A stretch of DNA of 32,156 nucleotides from CAZPGL01 sp964586175 (GTDB lineage: Bacteria; Actinomycetota; Acidimicrobiia; Acidimicrobiales; MedAcidi-G1). Where the stretch lies: assembly GCA_964586175.1 (NCBI GenBank), contig CAZPGL010000024.1, positions 1-32,156 on the forward strand. The letters are read 5' to 3'. The notes beneath the pieces were generated by a model that was given only the letters and a program-made list of their open reading frames with translations, did not search any database and was not told the origin of the DNA. The position numbers and the translations under genes were made by a program. Below are positions 22,461-30,013 of this stretch, in pieces; the stretch's first letter is position 1, and the number at the start of each line of letters is the position of its first letter.

Positions 22461-22759
22461 GTGATCCCGGACCGGTCCCGATCAGGGCCAGCCTCGAACG
22501 GCTGATGGCGGGCATGGGCGCGCCCGAGATCGAGGCCACGACGTCCATCGTCGAGGCCTGGCCGGAGATCGTGGGACCCGAGTTGGCCACCCGCATCGAG
22601 GCGGTCGGCGTCCGCGGATCCGAGTTGGTGATCCTGGTGCGGGACCCGGCCTGGGCCGGCCAGATCGCCTGGCTGGAGGCCGAGTTGTTGCAGCGGGTCG
22701 AGGCGTTGGTGGGCCCTGATCGGATCACCGCCGTACGGGCCCGGGTGGCTCGCAGATAG
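22457..22759 (+). CDS. DUF721 protein, DciA-like helicase loader
   Basis: The 100-residue protein contains the DUF721/DciA domain: an N-terminal helix with SLERLMAGMG, then SIVEAWPEIVGPELATRIEAVGVRGSELVILVRDPAWAGQIAWLEAELLQRV. DciA proteins help load the replicative helicase DnaB in bacteria without DnaC or DnaI; mycobacterial Rv0004 occupies this same place between recF and gyrB. It is short and lacks the N-terminal extension of Rv0004. It overlaps recF by four bases. Confidence 0.9.
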   Translation: MSDPGPVPIRASLERLMAGMGAPEIEATTSIVEAWPEIVGPELATRIEAVGVRGSELVILVRDPAWAGQIAWLEAELLQRVEALVGPDRITAVRARVARR

Positions 22760-22772
22760 GGGCTCCGACGGG

Positions 22773-22790
22773 CCCCGACGCGGGGGGTTT
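22773..22790 (+). terminator. Possible terminator after the dnaN-recF-dciA genes
   Basis: CCCCG-ACG-CGGGG (22773-22785) forms a tight GC hairpin and is followed by GGTTT, giving a short T-run. It lies 14 bases after the stop codon and upstream of the gyrB promoter. Confidence 0.4.
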
Positions 22791-22806
22791 CGGGCCGGGC
22801 AATGCC

Positions 22807-22835
22807 GTCGAATCCTACGGTGTCGCTGCTACACT
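22807..22835 (+). promoter_or_regulatory. Candidate gyrB promoter
   Basis: TACACT (22830-22835) is a good -10 box; GTCGAA (22807-22812), 17 bases upstream, is a weak -35 candidate. The transcript would begin near 22842 and have a leader of about 110 bases before gyrB, or start almost directly at the GTG of the leader ORF at 22845. Confidence 0.45.
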
Positions 22836-22844
22836 GGCTGGGTC

Positions 22845-22955
22845 GTGTTCGTACCCTCTGACCTGCGGTTTTTCACCGCCATCCAGCCGAAAACGACACG
22901 GTTTCCCCGACCAGCCAGCCAACGGGAAATCCACCTGCCGGAGCGTGTCGGATGA
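22845..22955 (+). CDS. Possible gyrB leader ORF (36 codons)
   Basis: A GTG nine bases after the TACACT box opens a frame of 36 codons whose TGA (22953-22955) overlaps the gyrB ATG (22952-22954) in ATGA. The peptide starts VFVPSDLRFFTAIQPKTTRF and is basic. It has no Shine-Dalgarno sequence and would need leaderless initiation. gyrB also has its own GGAG eight bases before its ATG. Coding use is not proven; the fit of promoter spacing and stop-start overlap makes it a candidate for coupled or attenuated control of gyrase. Confidence 0.35.
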   Translation: MFVPSDLRFFTAIQPKTTRFPRPASQREIHLPERVG

Positions 22956-24877
22956 CCAGTGCGGAAGCCTCCTACAGCGCAGCGGACATCACGGTTCTGG
23001 AGGGACTCGAAGCGGTCCGCAAGCGGCCCGGCATGTACATCGGGTCCACTGGTCCGACCGGCCTCCACCACCTGGTGTGGGAGGTCGTCGACAACTCGGT
23101 CGACGAGGCCATGGCCGGCCACTGCTCGCACATCGCGGTCACCCTGCTGGCCGACGGCGGGTGCCAGGTCGTCGACGACGGCCGCGGCATCCCGGTCGAC
23201 CGGCACCATCAGTATGAGGAACTGACCGCCGCCGAAGTGGTGCTCACCGTCCTGCACGCCGGCGGCAAGTTCGGCGGCGAGGGGTACAAGGTGTCGGGCG
23301 GGCTCCACGGGGTCGGCATCTCGGTCGTGAACGCCCTGTCGTCCCGGGTCGAGGTGGAGATCGACCGCGACGGCATACGGCACTCCATGGACTTCGCGGG
23401 CGGCGGCCAGCTCGTCACCCGGCTCCACGAGGTTGGCCCGTCCCCCGATGGGCGAACCGGCACCACCGTCCGTTTCTGGCCCGATCCCGACATCTTCGAC
23501 GAGGTCCGGTTCCGCACCCAGACGCTGCTCGAACGATTCCAGATGATGGCGTTCCTGAACCGGCGTCTTGAGATCACGATCCGCGACGAGCGAGATGACG
23601 AGCCCGACACCGTGTCGTACCGGTACGACGGCGGCATCAAGGACTTCGTCGCCCACGCCAACCGGTCCCGGGAGTCACTGTTCTCGTCCGTCGGCTACTA
23701 CGAGCAGCAGGACAACGGCCACGAGGTCGAGGTGGCTTTCCAGTGGCACACCGGGTTCAACACCGACGGGCTGCACTCGTTCGCCAACGGCATCAACACC
23801 ATCGAGGGTGGCATGCACGAGGAGGGCTTCCGCAGTGCGCTCACCGGGGTGATGAACCGCCATGCTCGGGCCCGGGGCCTACTCAAGGACAAGGACGACA
23901 ACCTGCAGGGCGAGGACATCCGGGAGGGCCTGACCGCCATCGTCAGCGTCCGGTTGGCCGAGCCGCAGTTCGAAGGCCAGACCAAGTCCAAGTTGGGCAA
24001 CGTCGAGATCCGGTCCCTGGTCCAGCGGGCCACCAACGAACGGTTGGGCGAATGGCTCGAGGAGCACCCCTCTGAGGCCAAACGCATCCTCCAGAAGGCC
24101 GTCAACGCCCAGCGGGCCCGCATCGCCGCCCAGGACGCCCGCAAGTCGGCTCGCCGCAAGTCGGCGTTGGATGGTGCCGGCATGCCCGACAAGCTCAAGG
24201 ACTGCACCTCCCGCGAACCCCGCGAATCCGAACTGTTCATCGTCGAGGGTGACTCGGCCGGCGGGTCGGCGGTGCAGGCCCGCGACCCCCGCACCATGGC
24301 CATCCTCCCGATCCGGGGCAAGATCCTGAACGTCGAGCGGGCGCGCCCCGACAAGATGCTCAAGAACAACGAGATCCAGACCCTCATCCAAGCGGTGGGG
24401 GCCGGATTCGGTGACGAGTTCGAGGTGGAACGCATCAGGTATCACAAGGTGATCCTGCTATGCGACGCCGATGTCGACGGCAGCCACATCCGGACGCTGT
24501 TGCTCACGTTCTTCTTCCGTCAGATGCGATCCCTGGTCGAGAAGGGGCACGTCTATATCGCCCAACCGCCGCTGTACTCCACGGTGGTTGGCCGGGAGAA
24601 GATCTACCTGAAGGACGATCACGCCAAGGACGCCTTCCTCGTCGAGCACCCCAAGCACAAGCGGGAGTTCCAGCGGTTGAAGGGCCTCGGCGAAATGGAC
24701 TTCGACGAACTGCGGTCCACGACCATGGATCCCGCCACCCGCAGCCTGTTGCAGGTGTCCGTCGAGATGGAGGCCATCGCCGGCGACGTGTTCTCGGTGC
24801 TGATGGGCGACGACGTCGAGAGCCGCAAGCAGTTCATCCAGGCCAACGCCCAGGACGTCCGCTTCCTGGACATCTGA
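22952..24877 (+). CDS. gyrB: DNA gyrase subunit B
   Basis: GyrB supplies the ATPase and part of the cleavage core of gyrase, which introduces negative supercoils. The 641-residue protein is the short form without the proteobacterial insertion. It has the GHKL ATPase motifs (EVVDNSVDEAMAGH near 47, DDGRGIP near 76, GGLHGVGISVVNALS near 118), the QTKSKLGN loop near 345, and the Toprim domain EGDSAGGSA near 430 and LCDADVDGSHIRTLL near 505, plus the C-terminal RFLDI. A GGAG ribosome-binding site lies eight bases before the ATG. gyrA follows after seven bases. Confidence 0.98.
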   Translation: MTSAEASYSAADITVLEGLEAVRKRPGMYIGSTGPTGLHHLVWEVVDNSVDEAMAGHCSHIAVTLLADGGCQVVDDGRGIPVDRHHQYEELTAAEVVLTVLHAGGKFGGEGYKVSGGLHGVGISVVNALSSRVEVEIDRDGIRHSMDFAGGGQLVTRLHEVGPSPDGRTGTTVRFWPDPDIFDEVRFRTQTLLERFQMMAFLNRRLEITIRDERDDEPDTVSYRYDGGIKDFVAHANRSRESLFSSVGYYEQQDNGHEVEVAFQWHTGFNTDGLHSFANGINTIEGGMHEEGFRSALTGVMNRHARARGLLKDKDDNLQGEDIREGLTAIVSVRLAEPQFEGQTKSKLGNVEIRSLVQRATNERLGEWLEEHPSEAKRILQKAVNAQRARIAAQDARKSARRKSALDGAGMPDKLKDCTSREPRESELFIVEGDSAGGSAVQARDPRTMAILPIRGKILNVERARPDKMLKNNEIQTLIQAVGAGFGDEFEVERIRYHKVILLCDADVDGSHIRTLLLTFFFRQMRSLVEKGHVYIAQPPLYSTVVGREKIYLKDDHAKDAFLVEHPKHKREFQRLKGLGEMDFDELRSTTMDPATRSLLQVSVEMEAIAGDVFSVLMGDDVESRKQFIQANAQDVRFLDI

Positions 24878-24884
24878 GAACCCC

Positions 24885-27365
24885 ATGAGCGATACCACCG
24901 ACACCCCCATGAACGAGGACCCGACGGGCGCCATCGAGCCGATCGAGATTCAGGTCGAGATGGAGCAGTCGTTCCTCGACTACGCCATGTCGGTCATCGT
25001 TGCCCGGGCCTTGCCCGACGCCCGTGACGGCCTCAAGCCGGTGCACCGGCGGATCCTGTGGGGCATGTACGACCTGGGTGCCCGCCCGGACCGGCCCACC
25101 ATGAAGTGCGCCCGGGTGACCGGTGAGGTCATGGGCAAGTACCACCCGCACGGTGACCAGGCCATCTACGACGCCCTGGTCCGCATGGCCCAGCACTTCA
25201 GCCTGCGCCATCCGGTGGTCCACCCCAAGGGCAACTTCGGGTACTCCCCCGACGATGCGGCGGCTGCGGCCCGCTACACCGAATGCCGCCTCGACCCCAT
25301 CGCCCTGGCCCTGCTCGACGGCATCGACGAGGACACCGTCGACTTCGGCGACAACTACTCGGGGGAGTTCACCGAACCCAACGTGCTGCCGGCCCGGTTC
25401 CCGAACCTGCTGGTCAACGGCAGCCAGGGCATCGCCGTCGGCATGGCCACCAACATCCCCACCCACAACCTGGGTGAGGTGATCGACGCCACCGTCCACC
25501 TGATCGACCACCCCGACGCCGGCCCCGACGAGCTCATGGCCCATCTGCCGGGTCCCGACTTTCCCACGGGTGCCCTCATCCTGGGACGGGCCGGCATCCG
25601 TGAGGCCTACCGCACCGGGCGGGGCAGCATCCGGATGCGGGCCCGCACGGAGATTGAGGAGGGCCCGCGGTCGAACCGCATCGTGGTCACCGAACTGCCG
25701 TACCAGGCCAGCCCGAACCAGATCATGTCCAAGATCCGCGACCTCGTCGACGCCCGTGAGATCGACGGCATCGCCGACGTCAACGACGAATCCGCACAGG
25801 GTGCCACCCGCATCGTCGTGACGTTGAAACGCGACGCTGCGCCCCTCGTGATCCTGAACAACCTGTTCAAGCGGACCCCGTTGCAGGCCACGTTCTCGGT
25901 CAACGCCGTCGCTCTCGTCGACGGGGTGCCGCGGACGCTGAACCTGCGTGACGCCCTGGTGGCGTACGTCAGCCATCAGGTCGAGGTGGTGCGCCGGCGC
26001 TCCGAGTTCCGATTGGACCGGGCCCGGGCCGAAGCCCACATCACCGAAGGCCTCCTGAAGGCACTCGACGTCATCGATGCCATCATCGCCCTCATCCGCG
26101 GATCCGCCGACCGCGGTGCAGCCCGCGACGGCCTGATGGGCGAGACGTTCGGGTTCAGCGAGATCCAGGCCAACCACATCCTCGACATGCAGCTGGCTCG
26201 CCTCACCCGACTGGGACGGACCACCCTCGAGGAGCGCCTGGCCGACCTATACACGACCATCGCCGACCTCGAAGCCGTGCTGGCCGACGAGGGCCGGCTG
26301 ATGGGGCTCATCAAGGACGAGCTGATCGAGCTCCGCGACGAATTCGCCACGCCACGGCGCAGCGAGATGATCGCCGACCCCGGAGAGCTCGACATCGAAG
26401 ACCTCATCGACGACGAGGAGCTCGTGTTCACCATGAGCGCCTCGGGCTACGTCAAGACGGTGTCGACCACCGAGTTCCGCACCCAGGGGCGAGGAGGGCG
26501 CGGGATCGCCGCCGCCCGGTTGAAGAACGAGGACGCCGTCGCCCATCTCATCCACACCACGGCCCACGCCTACCTGTTGTTCTTCTCGACCCGGGGGCGT
26601 GTGTACCGGCTCAAGGCCCACGAGGTCCCATTGGCCGGCCGCACCGCCCGTGGCACGGCGATCGTCAACCTGCTGCCGCTGCAACCCGGTGAACGGATCC
26701 AAGCGGTGGTCGACACCCGTGACTACGAGACCCAGCGGTTTCTCGTGTTCTCGACCCGGTCGGGCCGGGTCAAGAAGACCCGGTTCACGGCCTACGACTC
26801 ATCGCTCAAGGCGGGGCTCATCGCCATCAAGCTCAACGACGGCGACGAGCTCGTCGACGTGGTCCCGACCAGCGGCGACGACGACCTGCTGCTGGTGTCG
26901 GCTACGGGGCAGACCTTGCGGATCGCCGAATCCGACATCCGGGCCATGGGACGCGACGCGGCCGGCGTCATCGGCATGAAGTTCCGCGACGACGACGAGT
27001 TGGTCTCCTGTGCGGTGGCCCGTGCCGGAGCGACCGTGCTGCACCTCACGAGCGAGGGTTACGGCAAGCGCACCGAACTCGACGAATTCGCCCGCAAGGG
27101 GCGCGGCGGACTCGGCGTGCGGGGGATCCGCACCACCGACAGCCGTGGCCGGGTCGCCGGGGCCGTCATGGTGGTCGAAGGCGACGACATCTTCGCCGTC
27201 ACCACGGGTGGTGTGATCATCCGTATGCCGGTTGCCGACATCTCGGTGCAGGGCCGTGATGCCACCGGGGTCCGGGTCATGACGCCCGACGACGCTCACG
27301 AGGTCGCCGCGGTGTCGGTCGTTCCGGCCGAATCCGAGGGTTCGATCGAGCCCGACGAGCGCTGA
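24885..27365 (+). CDS. gyrA: DNA gyrase subunit A
   Basis: GyrA cuts and rejoins DNA and wraps it through its C-terminal pinwheel. The 826-residue protein has the catalytic Tyr131 in AAARYTE, the winged-helix region around RPTMKCARVTGEVMGKYHPHG, and the GyrA box QGRGGRG at 534-540, which separates gyrase from topoisomerase IV. The quinolone-contact sequence reads HPHGDQAIYD: the residue matching E. coli Ser83 and mycobacterial Ala90 is Gln92, while the Asp equivalent to Asp87 is kept (Asp96). It is seven bases after gyrB and is surely co-transcribed. Confidence 0.98.
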   Translation: MSDTTDTPMNEDPTGAIEPIEIQVEMEQSFLDYAMSVIVARALPDARDGLKPVHRRILWGMYDLGARPDRPTMKCARVTGEVMGKYHPHGDQAIYDALVRMAQHFSLRHPVVHPKGNFGYSPDDAAAAARYTECRLDPIALALLDGIDEDTVDFGDNYSGEFTEPNVLPARFPNLLVNGSQGIAVGMATNIPTHNLGEVIDATVHLIDHPDAGPDELMAHLPGPDFPTGALILGRAGIREAYRTGRGSIRMRARTEIEEGPRSNRIVVTELPYQASPNQIMSKIRDLVDAREIDGIADVNDESAQGATRIVVTLKRDAAPLVILNNLFKRTPLQATFSVNAVALVDGVPRTLNLRDALVAYVSHQVEVVRRRSEFRLDRARAEAHITEGLLKALDVIDAIIALIRGSADRGAARDGLMGETFGFSEIQANHILDMQLARLTRLGRTTLEERLADLYTTIADLEAVLADEGRLMGLIKDELIELRDEFATPRRSEMIADPGELDIEDLIDDEELVFTMSASGYVKTVSTTEFRTQGRGGRGIAAARLKNEDAVAHLIHTTAHAYLLFFSTRGRVYRLKAHEVPLAGRTARGTAIVNLLPLQPGERIQAVVDTRDYETQRFLVFSTRSGRVKKTRFTAYDSSLKAGLIAIKLNDGDELVDVVPTSGDDDLLLVSATGQTLRIAESDIRAMGRDAAGVIGMKFRDDDELVSCAVARAGATVLHLTSEGYGKRTELDEFARKGRGGLGVRGIRTTDSRGRVAGAVMVVEGDDIFAVTTGGVIIRMPVADISVQGRDATGVRVMTPDDAHEVAAVSVVPAESEGSIEPDER

Positions 27366-27371
27366 ATCCGC

Positions 27372-27387
27372 GGCCGGTCCACCGGCC
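27372..27387 (+). terminator. Possible hairpin after gyrA
   Basis: GGCCGG-TCCA-CCGGCC lies seven bases after the gyrA stop. It has no T-run but is followed by a pyrimidine-rich stretch. It may end the gyrBA transcript. Confidence 0.35.
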
Positions 27388-27447
27388 ATCCACTTCCTCC
27401 TCCAGAGCAGATGCCGGCCGGTGCCGGCGGCACGTGAGGAGATGCCC

Positions 27448-27831
27448 ATGATCGATTCGGACCGTGGCCAGGTGTTGCCGTTGGCTGCCTTGCTGGTGGT
27501 GCTGGCCGTCGGCTTGGCCGTTCTGGCCGGGGAGCTGGGGGCGATCTCCGGCGAGCGGGCCCGGGCCCGGACCGCGGCCGATGCCGCCGCTCTAGCCGCC
27601 GCCGTCGAACGGGGTGATGGTGAGCCCGTGGCCCGCCTCTTCGCCTCGGTCAACGGGGCCGTCCTCGAGTCGTACCGGTGGGTGGATGGTGAGGTGACGG
27701 TGGTGGTCCGGGTCGGACGGGCCCGGGCTGTCGCCAGCGCTCGGGGAGTGGCGACGGTCGAGAATGCCCCGGCCGGGGGATCTACTGGTGGCGCCCGGGG
27801 CGAACGTCGACCGACCCGACCACCGACCTAG
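27448..27831 (+). CDS. TadG-like (putative Flp pilus-assembly) small membrane protein
   Basis: The 127-residue protein begins with a short polar head DSDRGQ and a membrane helix (about 9-28, VLPLAALLVVLAVGLAVLAG), followed by ERARARTAADAAALAAAVERG. That pattern, R-G-Q then a helix then R-x-x-TAADAAALAAA, is the signature of the N-terminal region of TadG/TadE-like Tad pilus-assembly proteins. The rest is short, so this is a mini-form without the large outer domain. No other tad genes are here. The ATG at 27448 is favoured by GAGGAG six bases upstream; a GTG at 27421 is open upstream. The stop TAG overlaps the -10 box of the next gene. Confidence 0.78.
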   Translation: MIDSDRGQVLPLAALLVVLAVGLAVLAGELGAISGERARARTAADAAALAAAVERGDGEPVARLFASVNGAVLESYRWVDGEVTVVVRVGRARAVASARGVATVENAPAGGSTGGARGERRPTRPPT

Positions 27832-27834
27832 ACT
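27829..27834 (+). promoter_or_regulatory. Leaderless -10 box for the DUF3566 gene
   Basis: TAGACT includes the stop codon of the TadG-like gene and lies eight bases before the GTG at 27843. GTCGAC (27806-27811), 17 bases upstream, may act as a -35 box. Confidence 0.5.
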
Positions 27835-27842
27835 CACCGGTC

Positions 27843-28718
27843 GTGGCCGACGAGAATGACGAGACGGACTTCGACGACGCCGACCCGTCGGGCGAACCCT
27901 CAGGGACCGGTGCCGATCCGGCGGAGCCGGCCGACCCGTCGCCCGTCGCCGGTTCCGATCTCGACGAGTTGTTCCGGCAGTCGCCGGCCCCGACCGGATC
28001 CGACGCGGCCGACCCGTCGGAGCCGGCCGATGAACCCGATCAACCCACGGTCGTCGATGTGCCCGTTGAGGCAGGGCCGGCGACCACCGGCGCCCGGCTC
28101 GAGGATCTGTTCGCCAGTGGGCGTGACGATGAAACCCTGGCCGGCGACCCTTCGGATGGAGTGACCGACGCGAACGGAGAGCTCCCGGCTGGACGGCGTC
28201 TGGGGCGGCGCCAGGGCGCCAAGGCCGACGCGGCTCGGGCCGCGAAGGCCGAGCGCATCACCGGCCGTGAGCGGTCCGGGTACCGGGTGCGCCGGGTCCG
28301 GCGCCTGCTTCGGCACATCGAGCCCTGGTCAGTGCTCAAGATCGGCCTGGTCTTCTACCTGTGTGTCTGGGGAATGGCCGTCATCGCCACCTCCATGGTC
28401 TGGGGGGCGGCCAGCGACGCCGGCACCGTGGACAAGGTGGAGCGGTTCATCGAGCAGCTGTTCGCCCTTGAGACCTTCGAGTTCGACACCGAGCAGATCT
28501 TCCGGGCGTTCGTGTTGGGGGGCCTCGTCATGGTGGTCGGTGGCACGGCGGTGACGGTGGTGCTCGTCGTCGTCTTCAACCTCATCAGCGACCTGATGGG
28601 CGGGATCCGGTTCACGATGATCGAAGAGGAGACGGCGGTCCGGCGTCGCAAGGTGCGGTCCGGCGAACGGGTCCTGCCCACGGCACGGTCCGGCGAACGG
28701 GGCCCTCCCGACGGGTAG
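27843..28718 (+). CDS. DUF3566 membrane protein (Rv0007-like)
   Basis: The 291-residue protein has a long acidic, Pro/Asp/Ala-rich cytoplasmic region (1-115) with two DLDELF/RLEDLF-type repeats, a basic segment (about 120-160), then the DUF3566 domain: YRVRRVRRLLRHIEPWSVLKIGLVFYLCVWGMAVIATS and a second helix AFVLGGLVMVVGGTAVTVVLVVVFNLISDLMGGI, and a basic tail. It matches Rv0007, the conserved membrane protein between gyrA and the Ile tRNA in mycobacteria, where the domain is thought to link to cell division and septum proteins. The GTG has a leaderless-type promoter. Confidence 0.88.
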   Translation: MADENDETDFDDADPSGEPSGTGADPAEPADPSPVAGSDLDELFRQSPAPTGSDAADPSEPADEPDQPTVVDVPVEAGPATTGARLEDLFASGRDDETLAGDPSDGVTDANGELPAGRRLGRRQGAKADAARAAKAERITGRERSGYRVRRVRRLLRHIEPWSVLKIGLVFYLCVWGMAVIATSMVWGAASDAGTVDKVERFIEQLFALETFEFDTEQIFRAFVLGGLVMVVGGTAVTVVLVVVFNLISDLMGGIRFTMIEEETAVRRRKVRSGERVLPTARSGERGPPDG

Positions 28719-28738
28719 CGCCGGTGCCCGGCCGCCGA

Positions 28739-28744
28739 TACCGT
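28739..28744 (+). promoter_or_regulatory. Candidate -10 box for tRNA-Ile
   Basis: TACCGT lies 11 bases before the first tRNA base. No -35 box is evident, so read-through from the DUF3566 gene is also possible. Confidence 0.35.
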
Positions 28745-28755
28745 GCCCGCACTGC

Positions 28756-28829
<74 letters not shown>

Positions 28830-28877
28830 CGCCGGTTCGCAACGTGCCGACGCGGACCCGTGAAGGAGTGACCAGCC

Positions 28878-29018
28878 ATGATGCGCACGATCAGGCGGGC
28901 CATGGCGGCCATCTCGGTGGCCGCGGCGGTGGCTGGGGCGTTGCGCATCACGGGTGGAGGCGGGCTTCCTCGTGGTTCCGGGGGCTGGCGACCTCTCCGT
29001 GGACCCGGTCTTCGCTGA
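28878..29018 (+). CDS. 46-residue membrane mini-protein
   Basis: This short gene has an AAGGAG ribosome-binding site about 11 bases before its ATG. The predicted peptide starts MMRTIRRAMAAISVAAAVAG, with a positive N-terminal end and one short hydrophobic helix (about 9-22), and continues with a Gly/Pro/Arg-rich tail containing GGW. Its TGA overlaps the next gene's ATG in TGATG, so the two may be translated together. It is too short to recognise a family. A single membrane pass with the arginines inside is likely. Confidence 0.6.
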   Translation: MMRTIRRAMAAISVAAAVAGALRITGGGGLPRGSGGWRPLRGPGLR

Positions 29019-30013
29019 TGCGGGTCGCCGTACTCGGTGCCGGAGCGGTCGGTGCTCGGGTGGCCCGTCAGCTGTTGACCGGCGACGCGGTCGATCGGAT
29101 CGTTCTACGGGACACCGATGCCGAGCGCCTGGCCTGGGTGGCTCGAACGCTCGGTGATCGGGTCGAGATCCAGCACCACCCGTTTCCGTCGGCACTCGAC
29201 GCCGACCTTGTGGTGGTCGCCACCCCGGGTGGCACCCAGTTGCCCGCCGTGCTCGACGCCGTCGACCGGGGCCAAACCGTGATCGCAACGGGTGACGGTC
29301 TGGCGGAGACCGTGGGGATGCTCGGCGCCGCCGAGCTGGCCGGCCGGGCCGGAACCCCGGTGGTGTTGGGGGCCGGGTTCGCCCCGGGCCTCAGCTGTGT
29401 CCTCGCCATGCACGGGGCGGCGTGGCTGGATCGGGTCGACGAGGTGCATGTGGCCAAGGTCGGGACCGGAGGTCCGGCCTGCGCCCTGGTCCACCACCGG
29501 GCGTTGAGCAGGCTGGCCTATGACTGGCGGGACGGCGAGTGGGTGCGCAGACCGGGGGGCTCGGGGCGGGAATTGTGCTGGTTCCCCGAGCCGGTCGGAC
29601 CCCACGACTGCTACCGGGGGGCGTTGGCCGGTCCGGTGTTGCTGCACCATGCGCTTCCGGACGTCGGATGGATCACCTCCCGGGTGGCGGCGACCCGTCG
29701 CGACCGGTTGACGGCACCGATGCCGATGCTGGCACCACCCCATTCGGAGGGCGGCCCGGGCGCGATCCGGGTCGAATTGCGCGGTCAGCGGGCCGGTGCC
29801 CACGAGGTCGTGGTGCTCGGCGCGGCCGAGCGACCGGCGGTGGCCGCGGCCATGGTGGCGGCGACGACCGCCGAATGGGCGTTGGACGGCCGGTTGTCCG
29901 TCCGCGGCATGGCCGGCCTGGGCGAGATGGTCGACCCGGTCGGGTTCCTGCACGATCTCGGGGCGCGTGGGCTCCAGGTCGAGGTGTTCGAGGGCGATCA
30001 TGTGGCGGCCTGA
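29018..30013 (+). CDS. Saccharopine dehydrogenase-like NAD(P)-binding oxidoreductase
   Basis: The 331-residue protein begins with a Rossmann motif, VAVLGAGAVGARVARQL, followed by IVLRDTD at the end of the second strand and VVVATPGGTQLPAVLDAV near 75-90. These marks place it in the saccharopine dehydrogenase N-domain family (also like dihydrodipicolinate reductase and similar enzymes). The C-terminal part carries VLGAGFAPGLSCVLA and a beta-rich region; the substrate cannot be told. A fatty-acid or amino-acid related reductase is possible. The start ATG overlaps the stop of the mini-protein. It overlaps the following lipoprotein gene by 14 bases. Confidence 0.8.
   Translation: MRVAVLGAGAVGARVARQLLTGDAVDRIVLRDTDAERLAWVARTLGDRVEIQHHPFPSALDADLVVVATPGGTQLPAVLDAVDRGQTVIATGDGLAETVGMLGAAELAGRAGTPVVLGAGFAPGLSCVLAMHGAAWLDRVDEVHVAKVGTGGPACALVHHRALSRLAYDWRDGEWVRRPGGSGRELCWFPEPVGPHDCYRGALAGPVLLHHALPDVGWITSRVAATRRDRLTAPMPMLAPPHSEGGPGAIRVELRGQRAGAHEVVVLGAAERPAVAAAMVAATTAEWALDGRLSVRGMAGLGEMVDPVGFLHDLGARGLQVEVFEGDHVAA

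Noticed and set aside
24834..26177. Long minus-strand open frame (447 codons) across gyrA.
   Set aside because: gyrA is certain on the plus strand; the antisense product has no recognisable domain.
28830..28877. Search for the tRNA-Ala that usually follows tRNA-Ile here.
   Set aside because: No second cloverleaf or GGTTC-type T arm is found after 28829.
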